A stretch of DNA of 34,736 nucleotides from a bacterium. GTDB taxonomy: Bacteria; Patescibacteriota; Minisyncoccia; JAHIHE01; DAOWLE01. Shown here piece by piece: positions 21,738 through 29,956 of the stretch. Where the stretch lies: assembly GCA_030643545.1 (NCBI GenBank), contig DAOWLE010000031.1, forward strand, positions 1 to 34,736. Reading direction: 5' to 3'. Under the pieces are notes generated by a model. The model saw nothing but the letters and a program-made list of their open reading frames with translations. It was not told where the DNA came from and did no database searches. The translations under genes and the position numbers were made by a program. Each line of letters begins with the position of its first letter. Position 1 is the first letter of the stretch.

Positions 21738-21794
21738 ACAATGAGCAAAGAACAATAAACAAAGAACAAAAAAATAAACCATTAAAATAAATTT

Positions 21795-22781
21795 ATGTTC
21801 AAAATTATTCAAAAAAGAAAAATTTATTACGCATTTAGTTTAACGCTTGTTTCGCTGAGCATTATTGCTATTGCTGTCTGGGGAATTAAATTGGGAATTG
21901 ATTTTACCGGCGGGTCTTTGATGGAAATAAATTTCGGAGAGGAAAATAAAATTCCGCAAAAGCAGGAAATTACTGAAACGCTGGCTGAATTTGATTTGGG
22001 TGGAATAAATGTTCAGCAAACAGGCGAGACCGGATTGATTCTGCGGTTTAAATCAGTTGACGAAGAAACTCATCAAAAAATGCTAACCGTGCTTAAAGAA
22101 AAATTTTCTTCAGAGAAAAATAATCAGCCGGAAAAATCTAATTCTGAAAATAATTCCGCGAAAAATTCCGAACAGCCGGAAGAAAAAGAAGAAGTGTTTA
22201 TTGAAGAAAGATTTGAGTCAATCGGTCCGGTTATCGGCGCCGAATTAAAAAGAAAATCAGTTTGGGCGATTGGTTTGGCGTTGATGGCGATTGTTCTTTT
22301 CGTCGCCTGGGCTTTCCGAAAAATTTCCCATCCGGTTCCTTCATGGAAATATGGAGTAATTGCGATTATTGCTTTGGCTCATGATGTTTTAATAACTTTG
22401 GGAATTTTCGCCGTCTTGGGGCATTTTTTCAATGTTGAAATAAACACTCCGTTTGTCGCCGCGCTTTTGGCGATTCTCGGTTATTCGGTTAACGATACGA
22501 TTGTTGTTTTTGATAGAATAAGAGAAAATCTTCTTCATTTTTCTTCAGAAACTTTTGAAGAAGCGGTCAATAAAGGAGTGAATGGAACTTTAATCCGTTC
22601 GTTTAACACAAGTTTGACAACTCTTTTTGTTCTTCTGGCAATATTTTTATTCGGCGGAGAAACAATAAAATATTTTTCATTGACTTTAATCTGCGGAGTT
22701 GTTCTGGGAACTTATTCTTCAATTTTCCTCGCCTCGCCGCTTTTAGTTTCCTGGCAAAAATGGAGCGAGAAAAGGGAATAA
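21795..22781 (+). CDS. secF: Protein translocase subunit SecF
   Basis: A 328-residue partner of SecD. N-terminal helix (about 10-30) then GIDFTGGSLMEI, the SecF hallmark. The periplasmic domain contains a low-complexity Asn/Ser/Glu/Lys insert (about 105-135), likely a disordered loop. C-terminal six-helix domain with IALAHDVLITLG and LGYSVNDTIVVFDRIREN, with the conserved Asp residues. Complete. It follows secD and precedes ppsA, with a palindromic repeat between secF and ppsA. Confidence 0.97.
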   Translation: MFKIIQKRKIYYAFSLTLVSLSIIAIAVWGIKLGIDFTGGSLMEINFGEENKIPQKQEITETLAEFDLGGINVQQTGETGLILRFKSVDEETHQKMLTVLKEKFSSEKNNQPEKSNSENNSAKNSEQPEEKEEVFIEERFESIGPVIGAELKRKSVWAIGLALMAIVLFVAWAFRKISHPVPSWKYGVIAIIALAHDVLITLGIFAVLGHFFNVEINTPFVAALLAILGYSVNDTIVVFDRIRENLLHFSSETFEEAVNKGVNGTLIRSFNTSLTTLFVLLAIFLFGGETIKYFSLTLICGVVLGTYSSIFLASPLLVSWQKWSEKRE

Positions 22782-22803
22782 TTAATACTTATTTTTAATT
22801 CTG

Positions 22804-22828
22804 GATTCCTGCCTTCGCAGGAATAACA
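22804..22828 (+). repeat. Palindromic repeat in the leader of ppsA
   Basis: GATTCCTGCCTTCGCAGGAATAACA, followed by GAGGAGATTAAAACT and the ATG at 22844. It is the right half of the repeat pair seen at 6761 and 15767. Confidence 0.75.
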
Positions 22829-22843
22829 GAGGAGATTAAAACT

Positions 22844-25252
22844 ATGCAAAAAAACAAAAAACTCATTTTATTTTTCAAAGACATTTCAATCAAAGACATT
22901 CCTCTCGTCGGCGGGAAAAACGCTTCTTTGGGAGAAATGTTTTGTAGCTTTGCAAAAGTCAAAAGTCAGGGATCAAAATCTAAAATTAAAATTCCAAACG
23001 GTTTTGCCATTACCGCTTTTGCTTACCAGTATTTTATTAAAGAAAATAAATTAGATAAGAAAATCAAGCAAACTTTGACTGGTTTGGATACTCATAATTT
23101 AAAAGATTTGGCAAAGCGCGGAGAAAAAACCAGAAAAATTATTCTCGCGGCAAAAATACCAAAGGAGTTGGAAAAAGAAATTGTTAAAGCGTATAAAGAA
23201 TTAAGTAAGCAGGAAGCCGGATCTCAAATTGATGTAGCCGTTAGAAGTTCGGCGACCGCCGAGGATTTGCCGAACGCTTCTTTTGCCGGACAGCAGGAAA
23301 GTTATTTAAATATCAAAGGCGAAAAAGATTTATTAAAAACGGTCAGGAAATGTTTTGCTTCCCTTTTTACAAATCGGGCGATTTCTTACCGTCAGGAAAA
23401 AAAGTTCAGTCATTTTAAAGTGTCCCTTTCAATCGGCGTGCAAAAAATGGTCCGTTCGGACAAAGCATCAGCCGGGGTGATGTTCACTATTGACACGGAA
23501 TCCGGATTTCGCGATATTATTTTAATTAACGCCGCTTATGGACTTGGAGAAAATGTGGTGAAAGGCGAAATCAATCCGGACCAATATTTTGTTTTCAAGC
23601 CAAAACTGAAAAAAGATTTCAAGCCGATTGTCGGCAAGGCGCTTGGAATAAAAAGAAAGAAAATGATTTATGATTCCAAGGGCGGGACAAAAAATATTCC
23701 AGTTTCTGAAGAAGAGCAGCAGATGTTTTCTTTGACAGATGAAGAAGTTTTAACTTTAGCCCGGTGGGGAATGGAAATTGAAAAGCATTATCAGCGACCA
23801 ATGGATATTGAATGGGCGAAAGACGGCAAAGATGGAAATCTTTATATTGTTCAGGCACGCCCGGAAACGGTTAAGACAATTGAAAAGGCGAATATTTTAA
23901 AAAATTATGTTTTGCTCAAGCAGGGGAAAGTTCTTTTGGAAGGCGAAAGCGTCGGCGAAAAAATCGGACAGGGAAAAGTCCATATTATCAAAAGCGCCAA
24001 AAAAATCAAGGAATTTAAAAAAGGCGAGGTCTTGGTTACCCGGGTGACTGATCCGGACTGGGAGCCGATTATGCGGATGGCTTCGGCGATTATCACCGAG
24101 CTTGGCGGAAAAACTTCGCACGCGGCAATTGTTTCGCGGGAGTTGGGAACGCCCTGTGTTGTCGGCACCGGCAAAGCGACAAAAATTTTGAAAAATAATC
24201 AGGCGGTGACAATCAGCAGCGCCGAGGGCGAAGTCGGACGGGTTTATCAGGGAATTCTGCCTTTTAAAATTAAAAAAGTAAATTTAGACAAATTTGAAAA
24301 ACCGAAAACAAAAATAATGATGAATATTGGAATTCCGCGCCAGGCGTTTTCCCAATCGTTTATTCCGAACGAAGGAGTCGGCTTGGCTCGGGAAGAATTT
24401 ATTATCGCCAACTTTATCAAGATTCATCCGCTGGCTTTGATTAATTTTAAAAATCTTAAGGACAAAAAAGTCAAAAAAGAAATTGAGGAAATTACTGTAT
24501 CTTACAAAAGTAAGACGCAGTTTTTTGTTGATAAATTAGCTCAGGGAATTGGGCGGATCGCCGCCGCTTTTTATCCGAAAGAAGTTATTGTCCGGATGTC
24601 GGATTTTAAAAGCAATGAATACCGTGCTTTAATCGGCGGAGAAGATTTTGAGCCGAATGAGGAAAATCCAATGCTTGGCTGGCGCGGCGCTTCCCGTTAT
24701 TATGACAAAAAATACAAGGCGGCTTTTATTTTGGAATGCCATGCGATTAAAAAAGTCCGCGAAGAATTCGGATTGGATAATCTTAAAGTGATGATTCCTT
24801 TTTGCCGGACTCCGAAAGAAGGAAAAAAAGTTTTATCAATAATGAAAGAGCAGGGATTGATTCAGGGCAAAAACGGCCTGGAGGTTTATGTGATGGTTGA
24901 GATTCCTTCAAATGTTATTTTGGCCGACGAGTTTGCGAAAATTTTTGACGGGTTCAGCATCGGCACAAATGATTTGACGCAATTGACTTTGGGAACTGAC
25001 CGCGATTCAGAATTAATCAGCCATATTTTTGACGCGCGCGATCAGGCGGTTAAAAAATTAGTTTCTGAAGTGATTAAAGTTGCCCGCAAAAATAAAATAA
25101 AAATCGGCATCTGCGGCCAGGCGCCAAGCGACTATCCTGATTTTGCTTCTTTCCTTGTCCAATGCGGCATTGACAGTATCTCCCTAAACCCGGACACCGT
25201 TTTAAAAACAAGCATAGAAATTTTAAAAACGGAGAAGAGACTGAAAAAATGA
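22844..25252 (+). CDS. ppsA: Phosphoenolpyruvate synthase
   Basis: Converts pyruvate, ATP and water to PEP, AMP and phosphate. The 802 residues hold an N-terminal ATP-grasp domain (VGGKNASLGEM, then VAVRSSATAEDLPNASFAGQ), the swivelling phosphohistidine domain with GGKTSHAAIVSRELGTP (His about residue 426) and the C-terminal PEP-binding TIM barrel (GTNDLTQLTLGTDRD, and the final ICGQAPSDYPDFASFL with its catalytic Cys). Length is as in E. coli PpsA. It suggests gluconeogenic flow or, in small fermenters, ATP-linked PEP/pyruvate interconversion. It is closed by a strong terminator. Confidence 0.97.
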   Translation: MQKNKKLILFFKDISIKDIPLVGGKNASLGEMFCSFAKVKSQGSKSKIKIPNGFAITAFAYQYFIKENKLDKKIKQTLTGLDTHNLKDLAKRGEKTRKIILAAKIPKELEKEIVKAYKELSKQEAGSQIDVAVRSSATAEDLPNASFAGQQESYLNIKGEKDLLKTVRKCFASLFTNRAISYRQEKKFSHFKVSLSIGVQKMVRSDKASAGVMFTIDTESGFRDIILINAAYGLGENVVKGEINPDQYFVFKPKLKKDFKPIVGKALGIKRKKMIYDSKGGTKNIPVSEEEQQMFSLTDEEVLTLARWGMEIEKHYQRPMDIEWAKDGKDGNLYIVQARPETVKTIEKANILKNYVLLKQGKVLLEGESVGEKIGQGKVHIIKSAKKIKEFKKGEVLVTRVTDPDWEPIMRMASAIITELGGKTSHAAIVSRELGTPCVVGTGKATKILKNNQAVTISSAEGEVGRVYQGILPFKIKKVNLDKFEKPKTKIMMNIGIPRQAFSQSFIPNEGVGLAREEFIIANFIKIHPLALINFKNLKDKKVKKEIEEITVSYKSKTQFFVDKLAQGIGRIAAAFYPKEVIVRMSDFKSNEYRALIGGEDFEPNEENPMLGWRGASRYYDKKYKAAFILECHAIKKVREEFGLDNLKVMIPFCRTPKEGKKVLSIMKEQGLIQGKNGLEVYVMVEIPSNVILADEFAKIFDGFSIGTNDLTQLTLGTDRDSELISHIFDARDQAVKKLVSEVIKVARKNKIKIGICGQAPSDYPDFASFLVQCGIDSISLNPDTVLKTSIEILKTEKRLKK

Positions 25253-25275
25253 TTGGAAATATAAATGTTTTTTTT

Positions 25276-25317
25276 AGATTCATAGGTTAATCTATTTTAA
25301 CCTATGAATCTTTTTTA
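25276..25317 (+). terminator. Strong intrinsic terminator after ppsA
   Basis: A perfect 15-bp stem AGATTCATAGGTTAA (25276-25290)/TTAACCTATGAATCT (25297-25311) with a 6-nt loop and T run. It marks the left edge of the defence island. Confidence 0.95.
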
Positions 25318-25328
25318 ATAATCAGCTC

Positions 25329-25357
25329 TTATCAAAATAGATTTTTTGTGGTATGAT
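25329..25357 (+). promoter_or_regulatory. Promoter of the methyltransferase/AIPR operon
   Basis: TTATCA (25329-25334), 17-bp spacer, TATGAT (25352-25357), TGG before the -10. The first gene starts 80 nt downstream. Confidence 0.5.
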
Positions 25358-25436
25358 GTAGATAGAGTAAATATTTATCCATGGCTAAAAGTACGGATAC
25401 AATTGAGCTATATTATTTCTTGACTAATTAAAAATT

Positions 25437-26219
25437 ATGCCAATTTTCAATGACTTAGATTTAAAAAATTGGAAAGAATCAGAAATTTGGACTGATAGTT
25501 TATGGATTATTTCTGAACGAGATAAAACTGGAAAGCATAATGGTTTTTATCATGGAAATTTTATCCCGCAAATCCCGCATCAGTTTATTTTAAGATATAC
25601 AAAGAAAAACGAAATTGTTTTTGATCCGTTTCTGGGAAGTGGAACAACAGCATATGAAGCAGAAAGTTTAAAAAGAAATTTTATCGGTATAGATATTCAG
25701 AAAAGTTTAATAAACAAAATTAAAAAGAACTTAGATCAAAAAAGTAATTTTTCTGAATTATTAGCTGATGATAGCACAAGCGAAAATACTTTTAAGCAAG
25801 CAAAAGAAATTTTAAAGAATCATAAAAAGAAAAATATTCAATTGGCAATATTGCATCCTCCATATGCAAACATAATAAAATTTAGTAGTTATAAAGAGGA
25901 TTTATCCAACACAAAATCATTAAAAGAATTTTTAAGCAAATTTTCGCAAGTTTTAAAAAATACTATTTCAATTTTAGAAAAAGGCAGATATTTGGTAATA
26001 GTTATCGGCGACAAATATACTAACGGACAATGGATTCCGTTGGGATTTTATTGTATGAATGAAGCTCAAAAATTAGGATTGACTTTAAAAAGTGTTATTA
26101 TAAAAAATATGGAAGGTAATCGAGCTAAAAGAAATAAAGAGGCGATTTGGCGATATCGTGCGCTTTCAAGCGATTATTATATTTTTAAGCATGAGTATAT
26201 TTTAGTTTTTAAAAATTGA
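25437..26219 (+). CDS. Site-specific DNA methyltransferase (N4-cytosine or N6-adenine)
   Basis: A 260-residue SAM-dependent DNA methyltransferase. Motif I is FDPFLGSGTTAYEAE (residues 62-76), followed by IGIDI (motif II). Motif IV is ILHPPYANIIKFS (138-150), an HPPY variant in place of the usual SPPY/DPPY that is seen in a subset of type II methyltransferases. The N-terminal IPHQFILRYT segment fits motif X. Order X-I-IV. First gene of a tightly packed operon (gaps of 3-5 nt) with an endonuclease candidate right after it. Much lower GC than ppsA, suggesting horizontal acquisition. No target-recognition domain is obvious in the short C-terminal part. Confidence 0.85.
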   Translation: MPIFNDLDLKNWKESEIWTDSLWIISERDKTGKHNGFYHGNFIPQIPHQFILRYTKKNEIVFDPFLGSGTTAYEAESLKRNFIGIDIQKSLINKIKKNLDQKSNFSELLADDSTSENTFKQAKEILKNHKKKNIQLAILHPPYANIIKFSSYKEDLSNTKSLKEFLSKFSQVLKNTISILEKGRYLVIVIGDKYTNGQWIPLGFYCMNEAQKLGLTLKSVIIKNMEGNRAKRNKEAIWRYRALSSDYYIFKHEYILVFKN

Positions 26220-26223
26220 AATT

Positions 26224-27123
26224 ATGGAATATATAAAATCAAAACTTTCAGACGATTTGGCGCGAAAAATTATCGGTAGCCAAGAAAAAGCGATAGAATA
26301 TTTGTTGCGTTTAAATATTATTAAGCCAATATCATCTTTAAAATTTAAAACTATTAGTCGAGGAAAAAACAAAGGAAAGAAAGTTTTGGATTTAAGCACA
26401 AAAGAGCTTTGGAAAATTATTGTTGATAGTTGGAACTATGAAGAAAGCAAAAAAATTATAAGAGATATTTTTAAAGAAACTAACAAATATAAAAACGGGA
26501 AAGAAGCTGACAACGCAATGAATGTGCTTATTAAAGAATGGAAATCTTTGAAATTAGGCAACATCGCATGGCCTTTTTCTCAGGGCGCTTTTGATGATTT
26601 TGTTCAAAGGATAAATTCCGAAAAAGAAAACGGATTTGTAAAGGATAAAAAAGTTAAAGTTGCGGCGGTTAAATATAGACGAATAAAAGAAATTAACACT
26701 GTGAGAAATGATTTTATAGAAACGCTTATTTTTGAAAAGAATAAAAATATTTTACCGACGCTTAATCATAGGCGAGGAGTGGATTTTTTTATAAATGGAA
26801 TTTCTTTTGATCAGAAAGTAGCCAAAAGTCCGACTAATGAATTTAAAAGACATTTCAAAAATGAATGGAGAAAAATAGCTATTCAAAAACCAAAATTGGT
26901 CGCCGAGTATTTATACAAATATCAAGACGAAGGACGCTTTGGCGCTGATCCAAGATTATTGGTTGTTTATATTGATGAGGATGTTTCAATTGAAAAAATC
27001 AGAGAAACTATTGAAAAAACGGATTTAGATAATCCAATTGAAATTAATTTTACTTATAAGCACAAAGTTCAGGGCGAGAAAAATTATAAAGTTCCTTGTT
27101 TTGTGATTTTGTTATATAACTAA
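26224..27123 (+). CDS. Probable restriction endonuclease, PD-(D/E)XK-type
   Basis: A 299-residue protein with no clear named family. The candidate catalytic centre is E166, D187 (GVDFF) and FDQKV (D196, K198): a D-(8)-DxK pattern on two beta strands, the layout of PD-(D/E)XK nucleases. The N-terminal half is helical and basic with SRGKNKGKK, plausible for DNA contact; the C-terminal half is alternate beta. The gene starts 4 nt after the methyltransferase stop, the usual position of the partner endonuclease in a type II system, which is the main support. The function is inferred from motif plus context. Specificity is unknown. Confidence 0.62.
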   Translation: MEYIKSKLSDDLARKIIGSQEKAIEYLLRLNIIKPISSLKFKTISRGKNKGKKVLDLSTKELWKIIVDSWNYEESKKIIRDIFKETNKYKNGKEADNAMNVLIKEWKSLKLGNIAWPFSQGAFDDFVQRINSEKENGFVKDKKVKVAAVKYRRIKEINTVRNDFIETLIFEKNKNILPTLNHRRGVDFFINGISFDQKVAKSPTNEFKRHFKNEWRKIAIQKPKLVAEYLYKYQDEGRFGADPRLLVVYIDEDVSIEKIRETIEKTDLDNPIEINFTYKHKVQGEKNYKVPCFVILLYN

Positions 27124-27128
27124 GTAAT

Positions 27129-28805
27129 ATGAAAAATACATTAATACCAGAACAAGCAGCATTAAATTTGGAAATTGAACAAATTGAAAATAGTTTTTTT
27201 GCAGATGAGCAAAATCCGGAATTAAAAAGAGGGAAATCCTTTCATTATTTGTGTTTGTCAATATTGTGTAATATAGAATATAAGAATATTGATAATGAAG
27301 ATATTACTGATGGAAATGACGAGGAAGGTATTGATATAATCCATTTAGATGAACTAAATAATAAAATCATTGTTAATATCTTTAATTGCAAATCATCAGA
27401 AAAACAACACTATACAGCAATTGATCTTACTAAATTACATCAAGGTTTGAGATATATTTTTGAAGAAAAACAAAGTGTTTATCAAAATTTAGAAAATTAT
27501 AATTTTGTAGATAAAATAGTTAAAATAAGAAATGAAAAAAGTAAAATTATTGAAATCAATGTTTATTATTGTGTATTTGGTGGATCATCAATTGAACCAA
27601 ATGTAAACAGGAAAGTGCAAGAAATTGAGAGACAATATAAAGAACTTGTTGGGTATGAATTTGATAACGCAGATTTTAATTTATATCTTATAAATTGTAA
27701 AAAACTTTTAGATCAAAAACATAAAAACGAAGAACCTTTAAGAGGTATTAAAATAAAAATTCCTTATTATTCAACAGATGTAGGATATAGACCTATAATT
27801 ATTACAAAGGGAGAAATTAAAGGATATTTAGCAACTATCAATGCAAAAGATATAGCTAAGCAAGTAGAAAAATATAAAGATTCCTTGTTTGAAAAAAATA
27901 TTCGTGGCTGGCTAAGATACAATAAGCCAAATACCGATATTTATAATTCTTGCGTTGATGATGAAAGTGAATTATTTTGGTTTATGAATAATGGAATTAC
28001 AATAATCGCAGATAAAGTTCATGCTAATAATTACAAGTTTCAATGGGAAATTATTAATATGCAGATTATCAATGGTCAGCAAACTGCATGGATGATTTAT
28101 GAAGCTTACAACAAAAAAGAATTAAGGGAAAATGTGAATATTTTGTGTAGAATTTATGAGTCGAAAGATGTGAATTTAGTAAAAAAAATCACAAAAGCAA
28201 CAAATACACAGTCATCAATTGGTAGTAGGGATTTAATGTCAAATGAACCAGAGCAAATTGCAATAGAAAAAGTCTTTAGCCAACTTGGATATTTTTATGA
28301 AAGACAAAAAGGACAGATTAAATCTGATATAAAATTCAAAAAAGATATAACAAGCAAAAAAATGGCACAAGTATCTTTAGCGATACTTTGCAAAAAGCCG
28401 AGCTTGGCAAGAAAAAATATTGAAGATAATTTTTTCAATAAAGATAAAAATTATAATAATATATTTAGCCATGATCCAAAAGTGCTTTTATTAGCGTATT
28501 TTGTTTTTGATTATTGCGATAAACAATCAAAGCAAAATAAAATTGATGGTGATGAATTAAAATATTTTGGAACCTTACATATTGCCCGAATACTTTGGGA
28601 ACATAAAGAAAAATTATTTTTAAAAGACATCATTTTAACTATTCAAAAGTTTGAAAACGGACAAATTGATTTATTGAAAGATTATGAAAAATCAGCAAAA
28701 AAATTAAAGAATATTTTAAAACAAAAAGATATTGAAAGTATTGGACATTATTTAAGTAGGATAGAAGTTGATGGATTAATTTTTGAAGCACTATCAAAAG
28801 AATAA
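27129..28805 (+). CDS. AIPR-family (abortive phage resistance) protein
   Basis: A 558-residue protein. The N-terminal segment GIDIIHLDELNN (D69) and IVNIFNCKSS (N86, K88) resembles a degenerate PD-(D/E)XK nuclease core. The central part has the AIPR signature: SLFEKNIRGWLRYN (252-265), ELFWFMNNGITIIAD (281-295) and QIINGQQTAWMIYEAY (312-327). The AIPR domain is known from the abortive infection protein AbiU/AIPR group and from defence islands. The C-terminal third is helical. It lies 5 nt after the endonuclease and 3 nt before the second methyltransferase, so it is an integral part of the operon and not a passenger. Very low GC. Possible role: phage sensing or nuclease effector; not proven. 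Confidence 0.85.
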   Translation: MKNTLIPEQAALNLEIEQIENSFFADEQNPELKRGKSFHYLCLSILCNIEYKNIDNEDITDGNDEEGIDIIHLDELNNKIIVNIFNCKSSEKQHYTAIDLTKLHQGLRYIFEEKQSVYQNLENYNFVDKIVKIRNEKSKIIEINVYYCVFGGSSIEPNVNRKVQEIERQYKELVGYEFDNADFNLYLINCKKLLDQKHKNEEPLRGIKIKIPYYSTDVGYRPIIITKGEIKGYLATINAKDIAKQVEKYKDSLFEKNIRGWLRYNKPNTDIYNSCVDDESELFWFMNNGITIIADKVHANNYKFQWEIINMQIINGQQTAWMIYEAYNKKELRENVNILCRIYESKDVNLVKKITKATNTQSSIGSRDLMSNEPEQIAIEKVFSQLGYFYERQKGQIKSDIKFKKDITSKKMAQVSLAILCKKPSLARKNIEDNFFNKDKNYNNIFSHDPKVLLLAYFVFDYCDKQSKQNKIDGDELKYFGTLHIARILWEHKEKLFLKDIILTIQKFENGQIDLLKDYEKSAKKLKNILKQKDIESIGHYLSRIEVDGLIFEALSKE

Positions 28806-28808
28806 ACT

Positions 28809-29879
28809 ATGAATTACATCGGCTCTAAATTATCACTTCTTGAATTTTTAGAAGATTCAATCAATAAAGTAGTTGATAAAAAAAACTGCAATGTTTTTTG
28901 TGATTTGTTTGCTGGCACTGGAATAGTTGGGAATTATTTTAAAAAAAAAGGATATCAAATAATCGCAAATGATATTCAATATTACAGCTATATTTTAAAT
29001 AAACACTATATTGAAAATCACAAAGAATTAAAGTTTCTAAAATTAAAAAAAGAATTACCTGAATTAGAAAAGATAAAAGCAGAAAACAGAAAAGATTTTG
29101 TCTGCGATTATTTGGAAAATTTAAAAGGCATTAAAGGTTTTGTTTATAAAAATTATTGTTTAGGAGGAACAAAAAACAAAAAAATACAAAGACAATATTT
29201 TTCAGATACAAATGGAATAAAATGCGATGCAATCAGGCAGAAAATTGAAAACTGGAAAAAAGAAAAATTGATTAGCAAAAACGAATATTATTTTTTGCTA
29301 GCAAGTTTAATTGAGTCAATAGATAAATACGCAAATACTGCTTCTGTTTATGGAGCATTTTTAAAGAAATTAAAAAAGTCCGCGCGGAAAAACTTAATTT
29401 TAAAACCAGCTGAATTAGTTATTAACGATCAAAAACACAAAGTTTATAATGAAGATATAAATATTTTAACCAAAAAAATAAAAGGTGATATTCTGTATTT
29501 AGACCCGCCGTATAATCACAGGCAATATGCGACTAATTATCACATTTTAGAAACGATTGCAAAATATGACAATCCAAAAATTTATGGCAAAACAGGATTA
29601 AGAGAATATGAAAATCAAAAATCATCTTATTGCTCATGTTCTAAAGTAAAAAATACTTTTAAGAATTTAATTTTAAACGCTAAAGTAAAATACATTTTTT
29701 TAAGTTATAATAACGAAGGATTAATGTCTTTAAAGGATATAAAAGAAATTATGAGCTTGCGTGGAAAATACGGATATTTTACAAAAAAATATAATAGATT
29801 TAAAGCTGATAAAACAGAAAATAGAAATTATAAAGCAGATAGAACTGTTGAATATTTACATTATGTAGTTTGTAAATAA
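28809..29879 (+). CDS. D12-class DNA adenine N6-methyltransferase
   Basis: A 356-residue protein with the D12 hallmarks: NYIGSK at the start (2-7), motif I CDLFAGTGIVGNYF (31-44) and motif IV YLDPPYNHRQY (230-240). DPPY indicates N6-adenine as target. The insert between I and IV (about 100-200, with a FVYKNYCLGGTKNKKIQRQY block) is where the recognition domain would sit. It is the last gene of the operon. Together with the first methyltransferase it could modify the two strands of an asymmetric recognition site, as in type IIS systems. No terminator follows before the protease promoter. Confidence 0.9.
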   Translation: MNYIGSKLSLLEFLEDSINKVVDKKNCNVFCDLFAGTGIVGNYFKKKGYQIIANDIQYYSYILNKHYIENHKELKFLKLKKELPELEKIKAENRKDFVCDYLENLKGIKGFVYKNYCLGGTKNKKIQRQYFSDTNGIKCDAIRQKIENWKKEKLISKNEYYFLLASLIESIDKYANTASVYGAFLKKLKKSARKNLILKPAELVINDQKHKVYNEDINILTKKIKGDILYLDPPYNHRQYATNYHILETIAKYDNPKIYGKTGLREYENQKSSYCSCSKVKNTFKNLILNAKVKYIFLSYNNEGLMSLKDIKEIMSLRGKYGYFTKKYNRFKADKTENRNYKADRTVEYLHYVVCK

Positions 29880-29913
29880 AATTATGAGCAAAAATCTACA
29901 ATTATAAACTCTA

Positions 29914-29942
29914 TTTCAATAATTCTCTTATTTTGTTATAAT
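29914..29942 (+). promoter_or_regulatory. Promoter of the S41 protease operon, nearly leaderless
   Basis: TTTCAA (29914-29919), 17-bp spacer, TATAAT (29937-29942), TGT before the -10. Predicted start near 29949, only about 8 nt before the ATG at 29957, which has no Shine-Dalgarno. Confidence 0.6.
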
Positions 29943-29956
29943 ACAACAGTAATCAT

